From Galbula dea (lineage: Eukaryota; Chordata; Aves; Piciformes; Galbulidae): a stretch of 64,000 bases of DNA. Position 1 is the first letter of the stretch, and each line of letters opens with the position of its first letter. Below the pieces are notes generated by a model that saw only the letters and a list, made by a program, of their open reading frames with translations, was not told the DNA's origin and searched no databases. The position numbers were made by a program, and so were the translations under genes. The stretch covers positions 124,001 to 188,000 of the forward strand of contig VWZX01004686.1 in assembly GCA_013399015.1 (NCBI GenBank). The letters are read 5' to 3'. This document shows positions 1-12,000 of this stretch, piece after piece.

Positions 1-39
1 GACTATGAAGAATTTTGCAAAGAGATAAATGATCTTCAT
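1..39 (+). CDS. DNAH5: DNAH5 exon w1 (3' part), tail
   Basis: Reads DYEEFCKEINDLH in frame 1 and ends in phase 0 at donor gtaggt. This is N-terminal tail, near human residue 535. The intron at 40-727 shows nothing I recognise. Confidence 0.85.
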
Positions 40-3000
40 GTAGGTTTTTATGATTCAAATAAGAGTTTAATTTGCTGATAAAGCCTCATGAAAGCAAAAA
101 TATCTGTAGCTGAGTTACCACCAAACAAATTATGCAAATGTCAGAGTTTGTGTTGTGGAATAGAATAATTATTCTAATGTATTTCCACCCTAAAGCTTGC
201 ATTTATTTTCTAACTTTCAGAAAAGTTTAATGGAATAGGCCGGAAAGGGCCTTGAGGGCCTCCAATAAAACAATATCTTATTACTGTGCTTTATTTGGTA
301 GTTTATGCTAGCAAAAATAACACAGAAATAGATGATTTAATTGGGTGAGTGGGAGCATACCCCATATAAGTTGGAGAATTAACGTTCTTGTATTTCTAAA
401 ATCACAAAATGGTGGGAGGAATAGGTATCTGTGGATGGAAAAAAAGGTAAAATAAACACTTGTCCCACTTTGCCAAAGATAAAAGCAACCATTCTTTGAA
501 GGCCCTCAGCATGGTGGAACATTTGAGAGTACTAAAGCTTCTGTTGGTTGTGAAAATGCCTTGGAAGTTTGTTGTATTTTGTTTAATTCTTGAGGGAGAG
601 AAGAAAGGGAAAACTTAATACCTACTGAGGCTAGTTTCATATAAATTATGTTCTAATATGGTGCATGATAAATCCTGTCAAATAATAGCTGTAGTTCTTT
701 ACTGTAGAATTATTTGCTTTCCTTCAGGATCAATTAAGAATTTTCTTGGACATCACCTTTGAAAATATTCTGAACACTGAAAGAGCTCTAAGTATGTTGA
801 AGAAATTTGAAAGGTACTATGTCTTATTTAGTTTAGAATTCTGCCAGACAATGGAAATAACACTTTGGGGATGTTGGGAAGTCGTAGGAGCAGAGCAGGA
901 GTCATCTCCTGACATGCAAACAAAAAACAACTTTCTCTCACTCTGCTGTTCAGTTCTGTTAAGAGGTATCTTCTCAGTAGTGTGGATGAAAATGCAATAT
1001 ATAAGAGGACTTTGAACTTAATCTTTCAAAATTAGCATAAGGATAGGAATACTTTATGGCTGTTAGCATATTTGCCTTAGATTTGTCCTTGAACAATGAC
1101 ATTAATTTGTTACCACAGTGCAGTTAGGAGGGAGTAAAATATTTGTATTAGGAAACAGTGAAATTTGTCTTGATAAACTCATATTGCAGCAAAGCAGCCT
1201 CAGTCTTTATTGCAACAGTTTTCTGATAATCTGCTAAATGGAGTAGACTGCTAGTGGCTAATTGGTTACAGTTTGCTGCTCATAATTTCAGCTTGGTGTT
1301 TAAAAACAGTGACAAAACAGAAAATGTGTTGGTTTACTTGTGAACTTTTACCATCTAGTCTAAATCTTTGTTGCCTGGAATAAGGCTATGGCAACATTTT
1401 CTCAAACTTTAGTGAAAACTGTGCTGCTAAAGCACTTATTTTCTAAAGAATGAAAGGGAATCTGGAAGGACTTTATTTTCCAACAGTGCACCAGAAGAAT
1501 TCCAGAAGCATCGAAGAAATTTTGTTAACGATTATTATTTTCCTAACCAGATTGCAAATCCCGAATCTTGGCATCGATGAAAAGTATCAGAAAGCACTTA
1601 AAAACTATGGTCGTGACATAGAAGCAATCTGCAACATCTACACTAAGCAGAAACAGGACCCTCCACTGGCTCGGAATCTGCCTCCAATAGCTGGTAAGAT
1701 CTTGTGGGCACGCCAGCTATTCCATAGGATCCAAGAGCCCATGAAGTCTTTCCAGCGGCACCCAGCTGTTCTGCAAACACCAGATGGCAAGCGCATAATC
1801 CGCAACTACAACAGAGTAGCAAAAGTTCTTATGGAGTTTGAGGTGATCTACCACAGGGCGTGGCTTCAGCAGGTAAAACATCTGATTTTGGTTATGATAT
1901 TTCTTTAAAAAAAACGTAGTGGATTTTTGGTTTTGGTAGACTAATAACATGCAGCTTTACAGACTAGACTGGTGTCCTGTTGTTTCAGGCCTCAATGAAA
2001 CACTGGGTCACGGTAGTGTAAAGGAATCTCTGGTTAATAGCGATAATTGGGTATGCTTAACTGTAGATTTGGGATGCTTCTTAAGTAAGGGATGGAATAA
2101 GAAAAGGCACTTTTTAAAAGTGTTTATATTAATAAATTGTACCTGTACTGCCTGTAGCTAAATTTATGAGCAACTGAAAGACCTTCATTATAACTAATGA
2201 AAAATACTTCTTATGGAAATGTATAATGAAGATTCAGTGGTAGCCTTAGCTGCTCTTCTGTCTCTGCCATATCCTACTGAATCTGGTGCAAGAAGATCAT
2301 GTTTGGGGAAAGGAGTTTTGTCAACTGGTTAGCTTAAGGTAAAAGAAGATGGAGGTTTCCTGTGGTCTGGGCAATATGGATTTTGTTTTCTGAGTGTTAA
2401 TATGTGGGTACGATCTGAGAGAATGCATGTGTAAAAAGCATCCAGTATTAACAAATAGAGCATCTTGTAGAATCAATAGCATACTCAGTGCACAAGTGTG
2501 TTTTGAGTCTGCTATGATGTCCTTGGGCACTTTTAATAGTATTCCCTGTCTTGGCTATAAAAACTAAGGAGGATGTGTGTTTCTTCTGGGGCTGCATTTG
2601 TCTTCTTTGGCTAGATGATCTAGTGATCAGATTTGCTGACACTCCTGCTGTGGCAGGGCGGTTGGACTAGATGATCTTTTGAGGTCCCTTCCAGCTCCTA
2701 ACATTCTGCGATTCTGTGATTGTGAAATTCTGTGATTCTGTACCATACCTTGATGAAGAAGTCAAGTACATTCTTCTTTCACTTTTTACAAAATAATTGT
2801 AATCCCCTGAACTAGTGCCCTTCTTTGTGAGGTCCTGCTGATCTGTGATCTGATCTACGTTAAAAGTAGGTGTCTGTTTTCTCCTACAGCAGAGTCAAAT
2901 AACACTTGGCAGCCATATAAAACTGCTGAGCCTACTTCAACCTTATACTCATTAAATGGGAACAAAGGGAGGTGGATTTGAACACAATTTCAAGTTTTTG

Positions 3001-6000
3001 AAACGAGCACACATGCTTTGAAAATACATGAAAAGTATATCCACTTTAACATCAATGCACGTATCCACTGGATATGGCAAAAAATATGACTACTGTTCAG
3101 TAGCCTCCCCCTTGAGGCAACGACTCCAGGTGAATATGAACATGAGTACCACGGAACACAAGGTGGAGCTCCTGCTCTACTCCTGAACGAAGTGAGAACG
3201 AGAGGCGAGCCGGTGTCTTGTGGCGAATACGAATGCAACAGAAATAGGGCTGTAGCTCCTACTACTTTCTATTCTTCTATACAGTGGAAATAGTTAAGCT
3301 TAGTGATATAGTTAAATTTCACTATATAATAGAAATAGTTAAGCTTCTGATATTTCCAAATGTTTTTCTCCCCTTTTGCCTGTTGATTACTGGATGATTA
3401 TCACCTTGTTTATCTACTTTTTTAAAACAGCCCAATACTTAAGTCAAATAAAGTCAAATGTATTTTAGACTTTGAAAGGGGATGCAAATTTTCAGTGTAT
3501 TCTTTATGAAAAGAAACAAAATACATTGAAAGAAATCAATGGGTTATGAAACTATTGCTCTAAAATCAAACTTTGTCTCAATTTAATGTGATTAATGAAA
3601 TTTGAGAAGTAAATGAAGAACAATAAATTTATGTCAATAGAAAGGACAGCAGGAAAGTAGGAATAGCACCAAAGCTTTTCATGTAGGAAAAATTTTGCTA
3701 CCTAATGCACGACTTCTTCCTGGTATCAGCCATATTTTCCAGGTGCGATGGTCTTATGAATACTCTTCCTTCTAGTCACATGGATTACAAATGGTATTCT
3801 AATAGACAAATAAAGCAGTTAAAACAACAGGGTAATTAATCTTTTCTTTTAAGAATTAAAAAACCCCAACCAAACAAACCTCCTATACTAAACATTAATT
3901 TTAGTCTTTAAAAATAATGCTCATAGGTTGTGTATAATCAGAAATTCCATTAAGATTGGAGTGTGGTCTGTCTGTTAGGTAGTGGAAAACAAGCAAAAGG
4001 AGAAATGAGGATAAACTTATTCAAAAGATATCTAAAGAAGTTGTCCAAGAATAATTTGTCAAACTGCTGAATGCAGCTAGTGATATCCAAGAACCAACAG
4101 AAAAATATCTGTTGGATAAAGAACAGCTAATCTGATTTGTTAAGCATTTGGGTACACACAGATTATGATAATAAAGTTTTGTTGTTGGTTCATACCATAT
4201 AAATCTTTATTGTCAGCGATACCTGATTTTAGTGTCCGCCAAAGTGAGATTTATGTCCAAACCAAAGTATCTTATTGTACTGTCTTGTCTGATCAGAATT
4301 GATGACTTTGTTTCCTGCAGATTGAATTAACTAAAAGAGGACTTCAGACATCTCTCTTAGTAAAAGCAGCAGAAACAGGCGAATTATTTGTGAATTTTGA
4401 CCCTCAAATATTAACTTTAATCAGAGAAACAAATTGCATGGCTCACATGTGCCTTGAAGTCCCACCGTTTGCAAGTATTATTCAACAGAAGAGAGGCTGG
4501 TATAAGAAGATTGTCAGCGATTTGCATGTGGGTTTATTTGAGTTATATTTACGTATGTGTACTGGGCATTAAGTTGTCTAGGTTCTCTGTATACGTGGAA
4601 GCGAAAAAATGAAGATCAACTGATATACATTAAGAAAACATAGATCTGTTTTGTATCTGTATGACTGTCTTGAGGCACTTTTAGGAAGACTTTCTTGGCT
4701 TTGTATTTTCTGTGAAGTCACTTTAAAGAAGCATGGGTTTAGGGAAGCTCTGCAGAGTTTTGGAAGGAGAAGAGGATGAGAAGGAAAGCAGGCTTACAAG
4801 ATGCCTCACTCTATTGCCTGCTTTCTAAATGATAAACAATTATCTCTCATCCAGTAAAGGAATCAACATTGGATCCACTTTTATAAGAGCATAGCTGGGA
4901 GGGAGGAACAGGTGGTATGCCTTTAAAAAAAGTATAGAGCATCCAGCAAGCAGCAGCAAAGTCCCTGCACCAGTGTTTTACACAGATGTCTGTGGAATTG
5001 TTTAAAGAGACTCTCCCTTTCACTTACCTTTTAATTCTTTAGGTTATTTTATCTGCTTGTGGACAGAAAAGATCCCCAATGACTCAAGATGAGGATTCAA
5101 AGACAGGTGTCAAGAAAACTATTATCTTCAAAGGGCTACTTGATTCCAAAATGAGAAAAAATGCCATATTAAATCATAAAGTTATTGCATATATATTATA
5201 TATTGTTGTTTGGTTTTTTTCCCCTACAAATGTGAAACTATAATGCTTACTCCACACAGGCAGAATAAGGAATTAATATACTAGTTCCCATTGGCAGGCA
5301 GTGTTCAGCCATGTCTAGGAAAGCAGGGGTGTGTCATGGTTACTTGGGAAGACAAATGCCATAGCTCTGAGTGTCTCCATTCCTCCTCCTTCCCCCAGCT
5401 TTTATTTTTAAGTGTAACATTATATGATATGGAATATCCTTTTGGTCAGTTCGGGTCAGCTGTCCTAGCTGTGTCCCCTTGCAGGTTCTTGTGTGTCCCT
5501 ATCCTACTCACTGATGGGCCAGTGTGGGAAGCAGAAAAGGCCTCAATGCTGTGCAAGGACTGTTCAGCAATAGCCAAAACATCAGTGTGTTATTAATACT
5601 GTTTTAGTCACAAATTTAATACTTGGCACCATATGAGTCACTATGAAAAAAACTATCTTCATCCCAACCAAAACCAGTACAATCTACAAAGATGAATTTT
5701 CATGTGATGTAGTACTTGAATTATTTTAAAGAGCAACAAATAGTTAACTTCAGCAAAAAATAATGAAAACATTTCCCAAAGAATTAATTATAGTTTTTTA
5801 GGAATTTCAATGATGTACACCCAGAAGAATTTTCTGAGTTTGAGTTATATAGATGTTTATGTGAAGAGATTCAAATCAGTGTATATTAGCTAATGCTTTC
5901 ATTCTCTGTTTATTTCAGATGATGCTTGCAGAATATAAAAGAATTAAACTGAAAATACAGCACCCTATTGAGCAACTGATGACTCCTTGGTTAGCAAATG

Positions 6001-9000
6001 TAGATGATGCTATCCAGCCAGGTCTAATGGTACTAACCTGGACATCCTTGAATATTGAGAGGTATATTCATATGGTTTTTTACAAGCTAGGTAAGTCACT
6101 TGCCTCCTTACCTCAACTTGCTTGTTTGTTTCTATACAAATGCAAGATATATTATAACACTTACTATCCTTTATATGATTTGCAGTTAACTGACTTCTAA
6201 ATGAATTGAGAATTTTCACCTGCCCTGTACTTTGTGAAATCTTTACTTTATAATATCACCTTCTTTTTGTCTCACCTGTTTATCACATTTTTACTAATAT
6301 GGATGAGAGCGCGGATGGGATTAAACCAAGTGTGTAGTGTACAAAAGGTCCTGTGTATTCTGAATTCAAAGAATGATGACTACTTTTTAGAAGAGCTCCT
6401 AGGTTTCAGACTTTTCCTAATCTTGCCTTCTGTTTCTATAAAATACAAAACAAGTTCTGAGGAAATAGTATCTTCATTGAGTTCACACTGTTACTGCTCA
6501 ATGGCTTTTCATATTAACCTTCTTTTTTAACATCAGTTTCTTTAAAACTAATGCACATACATCTGGGGTGACAGCTTTAGAAAACAGACAAGCTTGTAGT
6601 CTCTTTCAAAAAGGTTTTCACAAGATTGCACAGAGATACATATTGTTTCTGAAGATACAAAGTTCATTTTGCATCTGCTTAATTACTACCTCAAAAAGAT
6701 TTTGGTTTTTGCAATTATGTAAGTAGTTAAACTGGGAATTTTCCTTAGTTGAAATTGCAAATTTCAATGCATTTTGGATGCTAACTGGACATTACAGTTA
6801 ATTTAATTTTGAATAATACAAGTAGTTTGAGTCCGGGACAGGCACTATATTGCTGCTATTTCAATTTCAGCATCAAGAGGAAATTGCTATCAAACTATGA
6901 AAATTGTAGTGATTTTTTTCTGTTAACTGTTATTTGGCTTCTAACATTTTTTTGAAGGATAGACCTTTTGTTTGTCAAAAGTTTCTGTTGTTAGTAGATT
7001 CTCCAAGTGATAACTAATTCAAGCCACAGGAGAAGGAATATTCCTGGACCTCAATTGAATTTTAATGTCTTTGTGTTTGAAATACTTAGATTATATATAT
7101 TAATAATATAATATTATATACAAATACAGTATATATATATTTTTCCTACTATCTTTTAGGATTATATAGCACATGGTAGATCAGCATATGTTATGCAACA
7201 AATCATTTATTATTTCAGTGATGAACCTTGCCACAGAAGTTTAGATGTTTGAAGTAAGCTGGTTAAGGTGCAGAATTCATATAAAATTGAATGTGATAGT
7301 TTGTCAAAGTAGAAGCTCAAGCAGAACTCTGCAAAGGCTATTATTTCAAACTTCTAAACTTGTCTTTAATCTTCTGTTTGCTTCAAAAGCTGAGCTGGAT
7401 TTATTGCTTGATCAAGTGAATGACTTAATTGAATTTCGTATTGAAGCTGTCCTTCAAGAAATGAGTAGAGTGCCACTCTGTGAGTTGCCAGAAGATGAAC
7501 CACTGAGCTGTGAGGAATTTCTCCAAAAGACTAAGGTTATTAGATAAAAGTTTCATAAAGAAGATTTCAATGGCTTTGAGTTAAGATATTTTCCCTTTTT
7601 CACTGTGATAAAACCAGTGCTGAATTAGTCAAGCATGCATGGGAAACTAAAGTAAGGAAATCATAGAATGGCCAGGTTGGAGGGGACCTTAAAGATCATC
7701 TACTTCCAACCCCTCTGCCATGGGCAGGGATGCCAATTGCTAGACCAGGTCGCCCAGGGCCACATCCAGCCTGGCCTTAAACACTGCCAGGGATGGAGCT
7801 TCCACAACCTCCCTGGGCAACCTGTTCCAGTGCCTAACCACCCTCCTGGTAAAGAAATTCCTCATAATCTCTAATCTAAATTTCCCCTTCTTTAGCTTGT
7901 AACCATTCCCCCTTGTCTTATCACAATTTGACCACCTAAAAAGTCTCTCCCCTTCTATCCTATAGTCCCTCTTTAAGTACTGGAAAGCAGTTATGAGATC
8001 CCCTTGAAGTCTTCTCTTTTCCAGGCTGAAGAACCCCAACTCTCTCAGCCTATCCTCGTAGGGGACGTTCTCCAGTCCTTTGATCATCTTTGTGGCCCTC
8101 CTCTGGACTTGCTCCAAAAGGTCCACATCTTTTTTATGCTGAGGAGCCCAGAACTGGACACAGTACTCCAGGGGGGGCCTCACGAGGGCAGAGCAGAGGG
8201 GCAGGATCACCTCCCTAGACCTGCTGGCCACACCTCTCCTGATGCAGCCCAGGATGTGGTTGGCTTTCTGGGCTGCGAATATACATTGCTGGCTCATATC
8301 CAGCTTTCCATCTATTAGGACCCCCAAGTCCTTCTCTGCACAGCTGGAAATCCCCAGATGCTTGGCTGTAACCTTAAAAAGGAACAAAAATACCAAATGC
8401 AAAGAGGTCCTGAGCTGAAATGTTCTTTTCTGAGATTATTGATATGAAGCCAACTGCTGTATATTATTTCTTTTATACTTTAATATCACTTTACTTAAAT
8501 GTTTTACCTTTGAGATAGTATTTTTTTTTGTCAGTTGCTTGTAGTGCCTTTAAATAAAGGAATTTTGCCCATCTGATGGCTGTGAACAGCTTAATAATAA
8601 GTGCACTTTGTTGCCTGGGACAGTAAATACTATGGAAATGATTGTGTACTGAATATCTTTTAGTCCCAAGATCTCCCAAGTTGGTAATGTTGTTAAAATA
8701 TACTCAGAAGTACCTGAGTGAAGGTATTCTGGCAAGAGCCCCTTCCTTCATTCTGTCATAATACTTTTATGTTGAGGAGGATTAACTGCAGGCATGTAAG
8801 TTTTTAGTTAGAAAGCTGATTAAGCTATTAATAAATTGAATGTCAGAATGATTTTTACAAGGCAATAATGAGGCATTCGAGCATTTTATGATAAAAAACT
8901 TGTGGGTTTTTTTCTCCTGATATAAACTTTTCTTTGGAAAAGATTGTAGAAGATATGTAGATAATTCCCATCCCTGGCCTCTTGTAGCGATAAATACTGC

Positions 9001-12000
9001 AAATGAAAGTTTTATTTCTCTTAGCGTACTGAACCTTTTGGCCTTTTTATTTACACCATGTTAAATAACCCAGCGTACTTTGTTTAGTAGTTGCTGTGAT
9101 ATCGCAAATCAGAACTGACTTCTCTCGACTAAAGTGACTCCATTAGGAAGATTGAAGATTGAGTCTTAAAATTTGGAAATTTCTGAATCTTGCTAATGAC
9201 TCAGTTTTTCCAATAACTGAATATTGATTAAATGAGGGTAGCCAGGTTAGAACAATATTAAAGAAATAGGGGGTAATGAAGAAGAAAAAGATGAAAAAGA
9301 AATTATAATTAAAAATTACAGTTGGCTAAAGCATACTTGGTCAATTTTACCACAGGTATTAAAGAAAAATCTGCACAATACTTAAATATATTTCTGCATT
9401 TTATTAAATCTCATTCTTTGATACTTTCTCACCCCAATTAATAATTTAGTGTTTATTCTGATCCAAATACAGCTTTTGTTAGATTTATGTCCTATCTAGC
9501 TATAAATGGGAAATATGGTTGGATAATACTCTTTATGGTAAGCCAAGTGGTGTAAAATGGCAATGATTAGAAGAAAGGTTAAATCTTCCATGTCTACATT
9601 GGAAAGTTATGAAAATTAAGAAGCACTTGCTTTCTGGAGCCCTTTAATGGAACTAGACTTTATAAGTGTTGATTCATGTTGTTATCTATAGATGAGTCAT
9701 ATAATTTAGGAAACATGCCACAGCACTTTTGAAAGATATTTATGATGTTTTGTTTGGCACAACAGAGAATCCAACACTAAACAGTTTGGAACAAACTAAT
9801 TTAAAAATAATATTGTGTATTGATCTTGTTTTTCACAAATCTGAGGTCTTGACATTTGCATTAATTTGCTATGACCATGAAATAGACATGAGAACTGGGA
9901 AGATAAGAACATATGTTTGTTTTGGTTTGATAACAGGAGCTTTGTATAAAAGGTTCTCGGACTTTACATTTAAAAAGCTCCCTGGTGGAAGAAGCAGCTA
10001 ATGAGCTGATTAGGATGTTACTTGACACTGAGGTACAGGTCAGAAAGGAAGAGAAGTCAGTTATACCTACTGGTGAGATAAGGGGAAAAAATACAGGTAA
10101 GAAGATTGTGTTGTAGCTCTGTGGTTATATTCCTTTTGCATGCTGACAGTATATGTTGGGGGTGTTGTGGCTTAGCTGACCCAAGTATCTATCAGTATCT
10201 AATGTGTAAAGACTTTTGTTTGAATCTCCCTGAATAGCAGATCAGGTAAGATTGATCTATCATCTGCAAAATAGGTCATTATTATAAGTCTGACTTAACA
10301 TGTTGAGTTGTTAATGCCATAAAAGCAGCTTACAGGCCTTGGTTAGTTGCTGGACTTCCTAGAGAAAGAAATTTATATTCCTATAAGAAATAATATATAA
10401 AGTTTGGTGATAAACATGACAGTTTGTACTGAAAAGGTGGATAGGAGTAAAAGTATTGTTACATTGAGATACAGATTAGAAATAAGTATAATCTGCACTT
10501 TTGTAAAATTTAACTATTTCAGACACTTTTGGAGATGTTGCTTTATTGTATTTTCAAGTCCCTTAAGTCAATTTACTAACTGGATTTATGATTTTTTAGC
10601 AACAGAAGAAGAAAGAACATCAAAAAGCTTTACTTCCTCCCACAATTTCAGTGCAATATGGGCTGGGCTGTCTTCTCCAGCAAAGAGGAAGAGAGTGGCT
10701 TTAGAAATATTAGAGGAGGAGGCCAATGAACTGCTTTCCTACTTCAATCATTGCAATATTGATGCCCTTTTGAAAGTCACTCGGAGCACTCTGGAGACCA
10801 TACGCAAGCGCGTCCATGCATCTTCCATGATCAGCTTCTTAGGTGGCCATATCACAGTGCTTTGCTTTGTTAGCCTATGAAAAGAAATATGTAATTATGA
10901 TACCCCAGAACGATATCAAAAAGAACCACATATATAAAAGAGGGAAAACAAAGGGAGTTTGACTAAGCTGTTTTGTTAAATCATATTTGATAACATGGTG
11001 TATTTCCAAAGGATTTTTTTCTTCCTGTAACAGTAGGAATGTGTCTTTGTGATACTCTTTCTCTTAGGACTGACTATACTGTTCTGAAGCCAGATATTAT
11101 AGTTGGATCTGGATTTGATAAATGTTTACCCATTTGACCTTGGCTTTTATATAAAACTGTATGAAAAACCAACCAACCAAAAAAACCCAAAAGAGAAAGA
11201 GGTGTGTTCTCTTTCTCTTACTTTTCTCTTCATGGAGAGAAATAGCATGGTACTTAGTTTTCGGTTATGCTGCTACAGACTTTACTGTTAAGTTTTGTAA
11301 ATTACTCAGGAATATCTTTTTCCTTAAGAAATTACTACAGATACTCAACAGTAGGATATATATATAGATAAATATATAGTGTATATATATATAGAGAGAG
11401 ATAAATATATACTATAATATATAGTTAAAGGTTTATGTTGTTATAATGGCTAGTTTGATGTCTTGAACAAAATGTGAACATCCTCTTTTTTTTTTATTTA
11501 GAAAATCCTAATGCTTCTAAGCAGAAAAAAAGTACTCATCCTATATTTCGGACTACTATTAAACTATCTATCCCTAATATTGTCATGATACCCTCTTTGG
11601 ATGAGGTGCAGCAGACACTTAATAAAGCTGTAGATTGTATTGTGAAAGTAATGAAAGGAGTTGGACAGTGGAGTAAGGAGAGAATATCCAAGGTTTGTGT
11701 CTTCTAACAGCCTTAACTTAAAAGTGATGTTTCAAAACTGCTGCAAATAGAAAATGAAATTTTCTTTCTTCCCCAGAAGAAAACGTTAGAGAGAAAAGCA
11801 GCTATGTTGTGGTGTGAGAGTAAAGACAGCGATTCTGATGATGGAATGAAACAGACTGGAAATAAAAACATCCATGGTAATGATAAACTCTGACATCACT
11901 AAATTTGAATGTTAGACAAATATGATTTTTAAATACAAAATGCATCAGAAGTGGTAGAACAAAGACTTCATAGATAGACTTCATAGATTTTTTTTTCTTT

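Noticed and set aside
8004..8318. Plus-strand ORF as a coding gene
   Set aside because: It is the complementary strand of CR1 ORF2 sequence.
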